Positions 54,297-63,724 of a stretch of DNA of 64,000 nucleotides are shown one piece after another. Source of the stretch: JBOGEN01 sp050743265. Lineage in GTDB: Bacteria; Actinomycetota; Actinomycetes; JBOGEN01. Both the position numbers and the translations under genes were made by a program. The DNA lies in assembly GCA_050743265.1 (NCBI GenBank), contig JBOGEN010000203.1, positions 33,498-97,497 on the forward strand, read 5' to 3'. The stretch's first letter is position 1. Each line of letters starts with the position of its first letter. The notes below the pieces were generated by a model. It searched no databases, had not been told where the DNA came from, and saw only the letters and a program-made list of their open reading frames with translations.

Positions 54297-54596
54297 GTTG
54301 ACCAGGAGCTGGGTGAAGGTGCCGCCGAAGGAGTGGCCCATGATGATCGGTGGTCTGTCGAGGCTCTCGACCACGCTGGCAAGGTGATCCAGTGTCGCGG
54401 GGACGGACGCCTCGGCGATGACCTCGGGCTTCTCCCGCAGCCCCTCGACCTCGATCTCGAATCCCGGGTACGTCGGCACGATGACCTGATGTCCCTTGTC
54501 CCGGTAGTGCGCCGCCCAGTTGTCCCAGCTTCGGGCGGTCATCCAAAGCCCGTGGATCAGCACGATCGGTGGGGCATGGATTGTCGGCTTGCTCAT
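54297..54596 (-). pseudogene. Alpha/beta-hydrolase truncated at a rearrangement junction
   Basis: ATG at 54596 with GGAAGGAG upstream begins a normal alpha/beta hydrolase: PIVLIHGLWMTARSWDNWAAHYRDKGHQV, VPTYPGFE, and the nucleophile elbow IIMGHSFGGTFTQLLVNRG. After about 100 residues it runs into the sdhA-like fragment on the other strand, and the acid and His residues of the triad are lost. The frame stays open for another 86 codons in unrelated sequence. Confidence 0.75.
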
Positions 54597-54610
54597 GGTG
54601 CTCCTTCCCA

Positions 54611-54845
54611 TGGGGCTGTGCGCTAGCCAGTCGGCGAAGTGAGTCCTGCCCAGGCGTGCGTCGGGCCCGGGAACCAGCGACCGCTCCTTGACCTTCGTCC
54701 CGAAGTACGGGGCCTCCGGGTCGGCGACAACGCTGCGAGCATCACCGTCGTGGGACAGCGCCCGCCGAGCCAGCTCGTCGAGCGCGATGGGCTCGGGGCC
54801 GCCGATCTCGACGATCTTGACGGCCGCTCGCCTGCTCGGTCGCAC
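54611..54845 (-). pseudogene. C-terminal remnant of an NmrA-like SDR
   Basis: VKIVEIGGPEPIALDELARRAL, SVVADPEAPYFGTKVKERSLVP and ARLGRTHFADWLAHSP are the C-terminal quarter of an NAD(P)-binding SDR (typical GGPE ... DEL ... DPxAxYFG ... ARLGxTxFxDWL). The Rossmann part is missing. It lies directly upstream of the truncated hydrolase and its frame reads into it, so the two were probably one operon. Confidence 0.7.
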
Positions 54846-54967
54846 CGGTCGTGGCCGAGGCCGCGGGTGCTCGGGGAGTAGCCCCGCCCTCGAACTGCAG
54901 CGCGTGCGTACCGGCGGTCCGGTGCGCGGCGTGCTGGTGATGGCTCATGCCTGTCTAGGCTGTTGGC

Positions 54968-56065
54968 GTGAGGACCATCGCCGAGCAGCGTTTGAGTAGC
55001 GCTTTTCTTGCCGGCGGTCCCGTCCTGCCGGCACCCGCTGACGTGGTGCGATGGTTCGGGGCAATGCAGTCGCAGGACTTCGGGCCGGCGAAGTGGTCGC
55101 TCGGCGAGCGGCTGCCTGGCACCACCGACGCCGAGGTGCAGCACTCGTTCGACGCGGGCCAGTTTCTGCGTACCCACGCGCTGCGGCCAACCTGGCACTT
55201 CGTGGCACCCGACGACATCTGGTGGCTGCTGCGGCTGACCGGCCCGCGGGTGCACGCCACGAACGCGTACGCCTACCGTCGGGCCTGCCTCGACGAGGGC
55301 GCCTTCGCCAAGGCACACGTCCTACTCGCCAAGGCGCTCGACGGCGGCGCCCACCGCACTCGCAAGGAGCTGGCCGAGGTCGTCGCCGGCGCGGGCCTGC
55401 CGAGCACGGGCTTCGGCTTGGGTTACCTGCTCATGCACGCCGAGCTCGAGGGCCTCATATGCAGCGGGCCGATGCGTCAGAAGCAGCACACGTACACGCT
55501 GCTGGAGACGCGCGTGCCGCCCGCGCCCGAACACGACCCGGACGAGGCGCTCGCCGAGCTCGTCACCCGCTACTTCACCAGCCACGGCCCGGCCACCGCC
55601 AAGGATCTGAAGTGGTGGTCCAGCCTCACGCTCGCGGACATCGCGCGAGGCGTGGAGCTGGCCGGCGACCGCCTGCGCCACGACCTCGTCGACGGGGTGT
55701 CCTACTGGTCCGGATGGCAGGAGACCACCGCGCTCACATCGCCCACCGTCCATCTGCTGCAACGGTACGACGAGTACGTGGTGGCGTACGCGGAGAGCAA
55801 GTACGTCCTCGATCTCTCCGGCACGGCCCGCGCGCTCCCCCCCGGCACAGTGGTGCCCAACGGAGTGCTGTTGCTGGACGGGCAGATGACGGGGCACTGG
55901 CGGCGCACGTCCACCAATGACGCCCTCCAGATCGAGGCACAGCTCTACCGCGCGCTCACGCCGGCCGAGTCCGAGGCACTCGAGGCAGCCGCGGCCCGGC
56001 AGGCGACCTACCTCAACCTCCGGCCAACAGTCACCACCAGCCTGCTCGCTGGACTCGGCCAATAA
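54968..56065 (+). CDS. Winged-helix DNA-binding protein of the AlkZ/YcaQ (HTH_42) family
   Basis: A 365-residue protein of the winged-helix DUF1006/HTH_42 family, which includes the DNA glycosylases AlkZ and YcaQ: FGAMQSQDFGPAKWSLGERLPG holds the QxQ/QxD catalytic-type motif, LRPTWHFVAPDDIWWLL, AGLPSTGFGLGYLLMHAELEGLICSGP, SHGPATAKDLKWWSSLTLADI and LLQRYDEYVVAYAE. It starts with GTG at 54968 but has only a weak ribosome site. Known members unhook interstrand crosslinks or remove alkylated bases; several actinobacterial ones accompany genotoxin clusters. No such cluster is seen here. Confidence 0.85.
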   Translation: MRTIAEQRLSSAFLAGGPVLPAPADVVRWFGAMQSQDFGPAKWSLGERLPGTTDAEVQHSFDAGQFLRTHALRPTWHFVAPDDIWWLLRLTGPRVHATNAYAYRRACLDEGAFAKAHVLLAKALDGGAHRTRKELAEVVAGAGLPSTGFGLGYLLMHAELEGLICSGPMRQKQHTYTLLETRVPPAPEHDPDEALAELVTRYFTSHGPATAKDLKWWSSLTLADIARGVELAGDRLRHDLVDGVSYWSGWQETTALTSPTVHLLQRYDEYVVAYAESKYVLDLSGTARALPPGTVVPNGVLLLDGQMTGHWRRTSTNDALQIEAQLYRALTPAESEALEAAAARQATYLNLRPTVTTSLLAGLGQ

Positions 56066-57020
56066 TCGATACCTACGCAGGGTGAACAGGAGGCCAGGGC
56101 CGTCGAGGTCATGCCCTCGACCGACCGAAGAGCACCCCTCTCCGTCTCCGGTGGTTGCTTCTAAGAAGGGGATCCTCTTGCGGACAAGCCCCCACTCCGT
56201 GCCGGTCGTACACGGACGAGCGTCTCAGCGCGAGGCGGTGTTCAGGGGACCGGGGGTGGCTCGAGGGATGTCCGGGACGCACGGGCTCGGGTCGCGAGCT
56301 CGAGGTTGAACCGGATGTCATGGTTGGCGAGGTCAAGCCCCGGCCCCTCAGACGACTCCGCCAGCGGACCAATGGCCCCGGGAAACGGCCATTTGCCCCG
56401 GCTTCTCATGTCCCCGGTACGTCCCGCTTCCTGGCCATTCTCCTACTGCGTCCAGGGTCCTCGCGCGTCACAAGTGCCGCGGACTCACCCGGGAGATGTT
56501 GGTGGAATCGGCATGGAACTTGAAACCGCGCAAGCCGAGACCAGTTCGGACCCGGGTACACGGCGCGGACGCGAGCCTCCCCCTCGTCACGCGATCGACG
56601 GCAACCTGAGAGGTTGGCGCAAGGACAAATCACCGCTGACGTGCCGGGGTGCGGGGGCAAGTGCATCGGGACCGCGAGCCACCCCGGCCGGTTGCGGATA
56701 GGCCGGATAGTGCTCACCCGACGACGAGGTCGCGGGCAGTGGCGGAGCACGCATAACCGATCGTGAACGGGGCCGCACCTACGTGCTCCGCATTGGGGAG
56801 TCGTGCCTCTCTGTCGTCCGGCCAAAACCCACTGAGGCGGCACTTCGGTTACCTCTGTCGCGTTTGGCGGCGCCCGGATACACACTTGGGCGTCATTCAC
56901 TCCTTCGTGTGATCGGCCGGTACCGACGGCTTCAGGGGTGCTGTCCTGTGAACAGCAGACCCTTCCGCGACACCTCCGCGCTGGCGGCGTCGTCCGGACG
57001 GCTGGACGACGCGGAGGCTC
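56066..57020. other. Nearly 1 kb without a recognisable gene
   Basis: No family, good start or RNA was recognised on either strand. A hairpin at 56102-56121 is listed separately. Many short frames overlap in all phases, which suggests decayed sequence. Confidence 0.35.
56102..56121 (+). terminator. Hairpin after the AlkZ-like gene
   Basis: GTCGAGG and CCTCGAC arms with a six-base loop, 37 bases after the stop. No T-run follows, so termination is only a possibility. Confidence 0.3.
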
Positions 57021-57425
57021 ATGATGCGACGGTCGTGGACCGCCCTTGGGGCGATGGTGTCAGCCTCTGTGGTGGGTATGGCCTTGGGAATGCCGGGTCC
57101 CGCGTCAGCCGCGGACGACCCGGAACTGGTCGGGTATGTGCACTTCGAGGCGGACTACCACTACAGCTTCGGGGAAGGGCATGACGCCCACGTCCAAGTC
57201 GATCTCGAGCACACATTCACCGGCACCTGGTCGGAGCTACATGCCGGGGAAGTCGAATCCACCGTCACTGGCACGGCGCCTGCTCGACGCCTCCGCAAAC
57301 CAGCGGCTCGCCCTGATCCGGTACCAGGACCAACACGGAACCCTCAGCGAACGCGAGATCGAGCTGCAGTTCCTCTACTACAACGTCCCCATCTGGTACG
57401 CGTTCACCTGGGACCGCCTCCGTGA
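57021..57425 (+). pseudogene. Secreted protein gene truncated by an inverted WYL-gene fragment
   Basis: The ATG at 57021 (or 57024) with GGAGG upstream opens a signal peptide (MMRRSWTALGAMVSASVVGM ... ASAAD) and about 60 residues of a mature protein (YVHFEADYHYSFGEGHDAHVQ). From 57280 on the sequence is the copied 3' end of the WYL regulator, out of frame, so the product ends in unrelated residues at 57425. The original protein family is not recognised. Confidence 0.65.
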
Positions 57426-57546
57426 CGACATCCCCTCCTTCCGAATCGACCGCATCAGGGACATCCAGGTCCTCCCGACCGAGTTCCGACTCCGACGCTC
57501 CGAGCTGTTCCTCCGCGCCGGAGAAGACAACGCCCGCACTCTCTAG
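57280..57546. repeat. Inverted repeat copy B (fragment of WYL gene)
   Basis: These 267 bases match the reverse complement of 21882-22148 with about five substitutions, from the CTGCTCGACGCC point to the stop codon. Reading on the plus strand, it keeps the last 88 codons of the regulator, from LLDA to the stop, with no promoter or start of its own. Confidence 0.92.
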
Positions 57547-57655
57547 GCTCAGTCACAGTCCCAGAGATCGGTGAACCGGCGATGGGCGGCCAGGCCCAGC
57601 AGACTGCTGCTTTTCGGTCCCAGACTCGTCTCGCGACTCGTCTCGGGACACGCGG

Positions 57656-60031
57656 TCAGGCAGCCTGGTGGGTGCGTTCCCAAACGAGGGCGTCGGCGCG
57701 GAGCATGGCCGGCACCTCGTCCGCCGGGACCGGACGGGAGAAGTGGTGGCCCTGGGCCGCGCTGCAGTGGGCGGCGCGGGCATGGGCCAGGTGTTCCGGC
57801 GTCTCGACGCCCTCTGCGACGACTTGCAGGCCGAGGGTACGGCCGAGGCCGGAGATCGCCTGGACCAGCGAGCTGCCGCGGGCGGTGTCCACGTCGAGCA
57901 GCGAGCGGTCGATCTTCACCACGTCGGCATGAAGGGTGAGCAGGGATCCGAGGGACGAGTACCCGGCACCGTAGTCGTCGACGGCGAGCCGTACGCCGAC
58001 GGCCTTGAGCCGACGCAGCTCGGCCTGCACGCTGGCGGAGTCCTCGAGCAGCATGCTCTCGGTCAGCTCGAGCACGAGGGCGGACGCGGGGAGTGCGCTC
58101 GCGGCGAGTGCCTCGGCGACCTCGTCCGCGAGGTTGCCGCTGAGCACCTGCCGGACCGAGACGTTCACGGTGATGCCGAGCGTCTCGCAGCCGGGCACGG
58201 TGTCCCGCCACAGACGGCCGGCTCGGCACGCCTGCTCGAGGACCTCCCTGCCGATGTCGAGGATGGCTCCCGTTTCCTCGGCCACCGGGATGAACTCCTG
58301 CGGCGCGACGAGGCCACGGTCGGGGTGCCGCCAGCGTGCGAGGGCCTCGAGCCAGGCGACCTGGCCGTTCTCCAGGTCGACGATGGGCTGGTAGTGCACG
58401 TCGATCTCGCCGAGTGCCACTGCGCGCGCGAGCTGCTGGTGCAGCTCCATCCGCCGGCTGGTGCGCTCACGCATGTCGCGCTCGAATACAGTTGTGCAGC
58501 CCTTGCCGGCGTGCTTGGCCGCGTACATGGCGATGTCGGCGTCGCGGAGCAGGTCTACGGCCAGGGTGTGCCCGTCGCGGTGTGCGACACCGACGCTGGC
58601 TCCGACCGTGACAAGCTCTCCGGCCACGCGGATCGGCTCGCGCATGACGTCGATGATCCGCCGGGCGATGGCGATCGCGTGCTCGGGCACGCCGTCCGGG
58701 ACGAGGACGGCGAACTCGTCCCCACCGAGGCGTGCGACGGTGTCGCCGTGCAGGACACACCCCCGCAGCCGTTCCGCGGTCCGCTGCAGTAGCTCGTCGC
58801 CAGCGGCGTGGCCCAGTGTGTCGTTGACGTTCTTGAAGCCGTCGAGGTCGACGAGGACGACCGAGACGCTCCCCTCCTGCTCGGCACTGTCGAGCGCTTC
58901 CTCGAGCCGGTCGAGGAAGCGGGCACGGTTGGGCAGCCCGGTCAGCGGGTCGTGGTACGCCTGGTGGGTCAGCTGGTTCTCGAGCAGACGGCGCTCGGTG
59001 ACGTCGCGCCCGTTCCAGACGATGCCGAGTACGTCGGGGTCGGCGAGCAGGTTCTGGCAGACGGCCTCCAGGGAGCGCCACCGGCCGTCCCGCGTCCGCA
59101 GCCGCATCTCGATCGTGGTCACGCCGGAGGGCTCCGCTGCGAGCCCACGCAGTGCCTCGGTCACGCGGTTCCGGTCCGCCAGGTCGACGTGGTCGAAGAG
59201 CGAGGTGCCCAGCAGCTCGTCGGGCCGGTAGCCGAGCAGGCCTTGGACGGCCGGGCTCACGTACGTCACTGCGCCGGTCGCGTCCGTGACAGTGGTGAGG
59301 TCGGACGCCCGCTGCACGAGCGAGCGGAAGCGACCCTCCGAGGCCCGCAAGGCGTCCTCGGCGGCGCGCCGCTCGCGTACCTCGTCCACCAGCGCGTCGT
59401 AGGCCCGGGCCACGTCGCTGCGCGTCCGGCGCTTGAGCATGACGACCCAGGCGACGCCCAGCAGGAGGACCAGCGAGACGAGGACGACGAGTGCGATCTG
59501 GCTGCGGTGCTTGGCCTTGAGCGAGTCGAGGGTCGCGCTGTAGAAGAACTGCTCCTGATGTGCATACAGCCCCCTGACGCGCCGCTCGCTCTGCGCGACC
59601 AGCGCCATCCCCGTTCGACGGGTCACCTCCCCCCTGTGGCCGGCCGCCTCGAGGCGCTCCCACGGGAAGCCGGCCAGGGCGCGCTGGACCTGCGCGAGCT
59701 CGCGTGCCTCCGCCGAGGACTCCGAGAAGCCAGCCTCGGACACGCCCACCTGCCGAGCGAACAGCCCGCGCTGCACGGCCACCTTGTCCGCGTCGCTGCC
59801 GACACCGAGGTCGGTCAGCGACTGGAGCAGAAGCAGGCCTTCGCGTTGGGCGTTCGACAGGTTCGTCGCCCGCTGCTGGGCCACCGCCACGTCCGTGGTC
59901 ATGCGGCCGAGCAGGAGGGAGCTCTGCACGACGAGCCCGACGATTCCGCACGTCGCCACCACGACGACGGTCACGAGGAGGAGCGACCCTCGCCGCCGCC
60001 AGGAGGGACCTCCTGGTGTCGAAGGCCTCAT
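57656..60031 (-). CDS. Membrane PAS-GGDEF-EAL cyclic-di-GMP protein
   Basis: A 791-residue inner-membrane signalling protein: helix 1 (about 15-38), an extracytoplasmic four-helix-type sensor (about 40-175), helix 2 (about 178-200), coiled coil, PAS (about 225-345; FRSLVQRASDLTTVTDATGAVTYVSPAVQGLLGY), GGDEF with intact ARLGGDEFAVL near 435, and EAL with intact WLEALARW near 560, LELTESMLLED and AVDDYGAGYSSL. Both catalytic signatures look functional, so it could make and degrade c-di-GMP. The start at 60031 overlaps the stop of the upstream molybdopterin-fold lipoprotein gene (ATGA). Confidence 0.95.
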   Translation of the reverse strand: MRPSTPGGPSWRRRGSLLLVTVVVVATCGIVGLVVQSSLLLGRMTTDVAVAQQRATNLSNAQREGLLLLQSLTDLGVGSDADKVAVQRGLFARQVGVSEAGFSESSAEARELAQVQRALAGFPWERLEAAGHRGEVTRRTGMALVAQSERRVRGLYAHQEQFFYSATLDSLKAKHRSQIALVVLVSLVLLLGVAWVVMLKRRTRSDVARAYDALVDEVRERRAAEDALRASEGRFRSLVQRASDLTTVTDATGAVTYVSPAVQGLLGYRPDELLGTSLFDHVDLADRNRVTEALRGLAAEPSGVTTIEMRLRTRDGRWRSLEAVCQNLLADPDVLGIVWNGRDVTERRLLENQLTHQAYHDPLTGLPNRARFLDRLEEALDSAEQEGSVSVVLVDLDGFKNVNDTLGHAAGDELLQRTAERLRGCVLHGDTVARLGGDEFAVLVPDGVPEHAIAIARRIIDVMREPIRVAGELVTVGASVGVAHRDGHTLAVDLLRDADIAMYAAKHAGKGCTTVFERDMRERTSRRMELHQQLARAVALGEIDVHYQPIVDLENGQVAWLEALARWRHPDRGLVAPQEFIPVAEETGAILDIGREVLEQACRAGRLWRDTVPGCETLGITVNVSVRQVLSGNLADEVAEALAASALPASALVLELTESMLLEDSASVQAELRRLKAVGVRLAVDDYGAGYSSLGSLLTLHADVVKIDRSLLDVDTARGSSLVQAISGLGRTLGLQVVAEGVETPEHLAHARAAHCSAAQGHHFSRPVPADEVPAMLRADALVWERTHQAA

Positions 60032-60651
60032 CGAACGTCGAGGTCCTTCAGGCTCCAGATCCACTGGTCGGCGCTCTCACCGGACGTCACGCCCCCGACG
60101 AAGACGATCCGTGTCGGGCCACCCGCGTCGACCGGGATCGGCGAGCCGTCACCGTTCTGCGTGGCGAGGAAGATGCCGCCCGCGTCGACCTCGTCCATGC
60201 TCAGGTCGACCTTGTAGTCGTCGAGGGCGGTGAGACGAACGCGCTCGGCCGACTTCGCGGCGCCGGCGAGCTCGAGCAGGTCGGCGAGCCAGACGCCCCG
60301 GAAGCTCATGGTCTTCTTCGCCCACGGCTCGTACATGCGGACCTGGAGGACACCCAGCCGGTCCAGCGTGGCGGTGTCCAGCCGGAGGACGTCGCCGTCG
60401 TTCGCCGTGGTGATCTTGCCCTTCACGGTGAGGACCGGCTTCTTCGGCACAGGCACCGGCTGGCCTGCACGCAACTCGACTGGGCTGACCCTCGTCGCCG
60501 GCAGCGCCTTCGCGGGCCGCTCGGGGGACGCGGGCTCGTCGAAGGTGGACGCCCCACCACAGGCGGCGGCGACCGTGAGAACCGCGGTCAGCATGATCGA
60601 CTGGGACACCACACCACGCCGTCCCAGACGTGCGAAGCGAGCGATCTTCAT
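60028..60651 (-). CDS. Molybdopterin-fold (Oxidored_molyb) lipoprotein
   Basis: A 207-residue lipoprotein (MKIARFARLGRRG, core LTAVLTVAAAC with lipid Cys31) followed by an Oxidored_molyb-like domain: PVLTVKGKITTANDGDVLRLDTATL, MYEPWAKKTMSFRGVWLADLLELAG, RVRLTALDDYKVDLSMDEV and TRIVFVGG. The Cys that binds Mo in sulfite oxidases is not seen in this short version, so it is probably a ligand-binding relative rather than an enzyme. It is translationally coupled to the GGDEF-EAL gene, which has a large extracytoplasmic sensor, so it is a candidate signal-binding partner. Confidence 0.8.
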   Translation of the reverse strand: MKIARFARLGRRGVVSQSIMLTAVLTVAAACGGASTFDEPASPERPAKALPATRVSPVELRAGQPVPVPKKPVLTVKGKITTANDGDVLRLDTATLDRLGVLQVRMYEPWAKKTMSFRGVWLADLLELAGAAKSAERVRLTALDDYKVDLSMDEVDAGGIFLATQNGDGSPIPVDAGGPTRIVFVGGVTSGESADQWIWSLKDLDVR

Positions 60652-61264
60652 CCGTAGCCCTCGAGTCCTCGGGAGGCGGCCGATTGCCGCGTCGCATGAG
60701 GCATCGGAGGGCACAGTCCCACCCCTGAGCAGGCCGAACGGTCGCTCACCCATCCGGGTCAACGGCAGCCCGAGGGTCGCCGCGATGGGGTATGCATGAG
60801 CGACCGTGGCCAAGCTCCGCTGGCGGGGGACGCCGCTCGTGGGTGGAGGGCGTCTCCTGCGCCTCGTGACGAACCGGGCAAAACAGGTCTAACGTCGAGG
60901 CCGCCACCGCGTGGACACGTCCGGCGGGCTGATCACTCGGGAGGGGCAGTGGCTGCCGACGGTTCGGGGGTCCGGGCTGGCCGCGGGCTCGTCCTGGACA
61001 GCGGCGTGTGGCCGCAGCTCAATATGCATGAACCGTCCGGTGAGCTGTAACAAAGCTCAGCCGCGGCGGGTGTGCGAGGCCGGTCGGCGTTGTAAGCCAC
61101 TTCCGCCCCACCTCGGGCTTGAGTTTCGGAGGCAGAAACCAACCTGAATCGGACTACTCATGGACCGGGCTGAAGCCGTTCACCGATCGAGGGCTGGCAA
61201 CCGCTGTCGTTGGTTGCCTACCCGGTTTCTCAACTCGCCGTCGGGTCCAGCCGATACGCAGAGC
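60652..61264. other. Divergent promoter region of the two c-di-GMP loci
   Basis: No gene is recognised. A perfect hairpin GGCAACC, nine bases, GGTTGCC at 61196-61218 sits 47 bases before the second GGDEF-EAL start and may be part of the leader. No known c-di-GMP riboswitch motif could be matched. Confidence 0.35.
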
Positions 61265-63421
61265 ATGGACAAGATCTCCGGCACGGACCTGCGGCGTGGA
61301 CGCCTGGCCTGGGGGTTCCTGGCTGTGGCTGTGGTCGCCTGTGTCGGATATCTGATGCTGCCCGGTGGTGTGGCAGAGGCGGTTGGTTACCTGGTCGTGG
61401 CTGCGTTTGGTGTGGTCATGTCGGTGGTCGGCGCGTGTTTGATGCGTGGGCCGCGGCGGCATGTTTGGGCGCTGGTGGCCGCGGGTCAGGTGCTGTATCT
61501 CGTCGGAGACGTGTTGTGGGTGGTATTCGAGAACGTATTGCATATCGCCCCGTACCCGTCGGTGGCCGATGTGGCCTACCTGGCTCGGTATCCGCTGGTG
61601 GCGCTGGGGCTCGCCTGGTTGATCCGTGGGCGGCGCCGGGGCCGGGACCGGGCTGCGTTTCTCGACGCGGCCATCATCACCTCCGGTGTCGCCGTGCTCG
61701 CGACGGTGTTCGTGGTGGGACCTGCCGCCGCGGGCGGTGGGGAGACGCTGCTCAGCCAGGTCGTGGCCGCCGCCTACCCGGTGGCCGACCTGCTCCTGTT
61801 CGCCGTGCTGGTTCGGTTGTTTACCTCCGGGGCTGCCCGGACACCGTCGCTGTGGTCACTGGCCGGCGGGCTGGGGATCCTGCTCACGGTTGACATCCAG
61901 TACGTACTCAGCGTGGTGAGCGGAGCTTGGTACCCCGACTGGCTGAACGTGGGCTGGTTGGTCGCCTACCTGCTTGTGGGGTTCGCGGTCTTGCATCCGT
62001 CGGTGGACCAGCTGTCCGAGCCGGCGCCAGAGAGGCCCGAGCGGATGACCTTCGTGCGGTTGCTCCTGCTGGGTCTTGCATTGGCGCTGGCTCCGCTGAC
62101 CAACCACCTGCGGGATCTGACCGGGGGGAAGGGCACATCTGAGGTCGTGCTCATCGGAGGCATCGTCGGGGTCGGCCTCGTCCTGGCACGCATCTGGTCG
62201 TTGCTGGCCGTGCTGCAGGCGCAGGCGGTGCAGCTGTCCGCGCTGGCGCGTCGGGACGGGCTCACCGGAATCGCGAACCGCCGCACCTGGGACCACGAAC
62301 TGTCCCGCGCCTGCGCCGCTGCGCGCGAGCAGGGCCAGCCACTGGCGGTCGCGCTGCTCGACATGGACCACTTCAAGCTGTTCAACGACACCCACGGACA
62401 CCTCCCCGGCGACCTCGCCCTCAAGGAGACCGCCGCCATGTGGTCCGGGCTGCTCGACGAACGCGGGCTCCTGGCACGCTACGGCGGCGAGGAGTTCACC
62501 GTCCTTCTACCCAACACCACCGCCGAGGCAGCAGAACGCCTCCTCGACCAGATGCGCATCTCCGTCGCCAGAGAGCAGACCTGTTCAATCGGGCTCGCCA
62601 TCTGGGACGGCCACGAAGACCCCGCCGCCTTGCTCGAACGCACGGACAAGGCGCTTTACCACGCCAAGCGCACCGGCCGGAATCGGATCGCCGTCCACGA
62701 CGGCACCGGGGTCCGGGACACCATCCACCACGGCTGGGAGCCCGCGACAGCCCTGCACACCGTGTTCCAGCCCATCATCGACCTGGAGACCGGACGCCCC
62801 TTCGCCTACGAGGCGCTGAGCCGTTTCCCCCACGGCACGCCCCGCGAGGTGTTCGACCAAGCGGCCAGGCTAGGCACCGCCCCGGCGCTCGAGGCCGCCG
62901 CGATCCGCAGCGCTCTGGCCGGCTGGACCGGTCCCGAACCACTCTGTATCAACGTCAGCCTCCCCGCCCTGACACACCACACCATCCAGCAGGCACTGCC
63001 CTGGGACCTGTCCGGGCTGATCCTCGAGATCACCGAAACCGACCTGGGATTCAACGACACCCAGGCGCTACCGATCCTGGCGGAGCTGCGTGCGCGCGGG
63101 GCCCGCATCGCCGTCGACGACATGGGCGTTGGCACCTCCAACATCGAACGGGTTCTTGCGCTCAGCCCGGAAATCATCAAGCTCGACATGTCCCTGATAC
63201 GGCGCATCGACAGCCGCCCAACCAGCCAAGCGGCAGTCCGCGCCGCCGTCAGCTTCGCCCGAGAGACCGGATGCCTGCTCGTCGCCGAAGGTGTCGAAAC
63301 CGAAGCAGAACAGCAAACCCTGCAAGCAATCGGTATCGGCGTCGCCCAGGGCTACCTCCTCGGCCGTCCCGGCCCCGCACCAACGACCACGCCCGCCTCC
63401 TCAGCGGCGGCCATGGCGTAG
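61265..63421 (+). CDS. Polytopic membrane GGDEF-EAL cyclic-di-GMP protein
   Basis: About 718 residues. N-terminal membrane part with around eight helices (RRGRLAWGFLAVAVVACVGYLMLPGG; the following segments resemble a MASE-like sensor), then GGDEF (RDGLTGIANRRTW; active-site YGGEEFTVLLPN near 405) and EAL (FAYEALSRF near 515; ILEITETDLGF; AVDDMGVGTSNIERVLALSP; LLVAEGVETEAE). The EAL motif itself is kept, but several surrounding positions differ from canonical phosphodiesterases (for example DDMG in place of DDFG). The start at 61265 (MDKISG) is preferred because the frame upstream is Arg-rich; the ribosome site is weak. Confidence 0.9.
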   Translation: MDKISGTDLRRGRLAWGFLAVAVVACVGYLMLPGGVAEAVGYLVVAAFGVVMSVVGACLMRGPRRHVWALVAAGQVLYLVGDVLWVVFENVLHIAPYPSVADVAYLARYPLVALGLAWLIRGRRRGRDRAAFLDAAIITSGVAVLATVFVVGPAAAGGGETLLSQVVAAAYPVADLLLFAVLVRLFTSGAARTPSLWSLAGGLGILLTVDIQYVLSVVSGAWYPDWLNVGWLVAYLLVGFAVLHPSVDQLSEPAPERPERMTFVRLLLLGLALALAPLTNHLRDLTGGKGTSEVVLIGGIVGVGLVLARIWSLLAVLQAQAVQLSALARRDGLTGIANRRTWDHELSRACAAAREQGQPLAVALLDMDHFKLFNDTHGHLPGDLALKETAAMWSGLLDERGLLARYGGEEFTVLLPNTTAEAAERLLDQMRISVAREQTCSIGLAIWDGHEDPAALLERTDKALYHAKRTGRNRIAVHDGTGVRDTIHHGWEPATALHTVFQPIIDLETGRPFAYEALSRFPHGTPREVFDQAARLGTAPALEAAAIRSALAGWTGPEPLCINVSLPALTHHTIQQALPWDLSGLILEITETDLGFNDTQALPILAELRARGARIAVDDMGVGTSNIERVLALSPEIIKLDMSLIRRIDSRPTSQAAVRAAVSFARETGCLLVAEGVETEAEQQTLQAIGIGVAQGYLLGRPGPAPTTTPASSAAAMA

Positions 63422-63509
63422 GCGCTGCTCATCCGACGTTGGTGCCCGGCCGTTCAGAGAGACGCCCAGGCCAATGCAGCCGCGTCGGGCAGACGTTGCG
63501 CAGGGTGTC

Positions 63510-63677
63510 TCAAATTCTCATCCCCGACCTCGATGCGCTCAAGACCGCCGATATCGAGGACTCGATCCCCCACTGCAGCTGAGATGATCTACCAGAGTTG
63601 ATCGATGTCGAGCGGCCCACTGTGTGCGGTAAGGCGTGCATCGCCTCGTCGACCGTGAACCGCCGGCCCGTACCCAT
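63510..63677 (-). CDS. Small ORF with a strong ribosome site
   Basis: Fifty-five codons (MGTGRRFTVDEAMHALPHTV at the start) with GAGGAG six bases before the ATG at 63677. No family is recognised. It is divergent from the gene at 63725, with starts 48 bases apart. It could be a real small protein or the start of a decayed gene. Confidence 0.4.
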   Translation of the reverse strand: MGTGRRFTVDEAMHALPHTVGRSTSINSGRSSQLQWGIESSISAVLSASRSGMRI

Positions 63678-63724
63678 CGTCGCTCCTCTGCGATTGATGC
63701 CAGAAGTTGCGAGAGTCGCAAAGC

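Noticed and set aside
60850..61262. Possible c-di-GMP riboswitch before the GGDEF-EAL gene (GGGCAAAAC and GGGCTGAAGCC segments)
   Set aside because: The conserved GEMM-I core (GGCAAACC and the ACGCAAAGCC stretch with paired P2/P3 receptors) could not be matched in order. Only a simple hairpin at 61196-61218 is certain.
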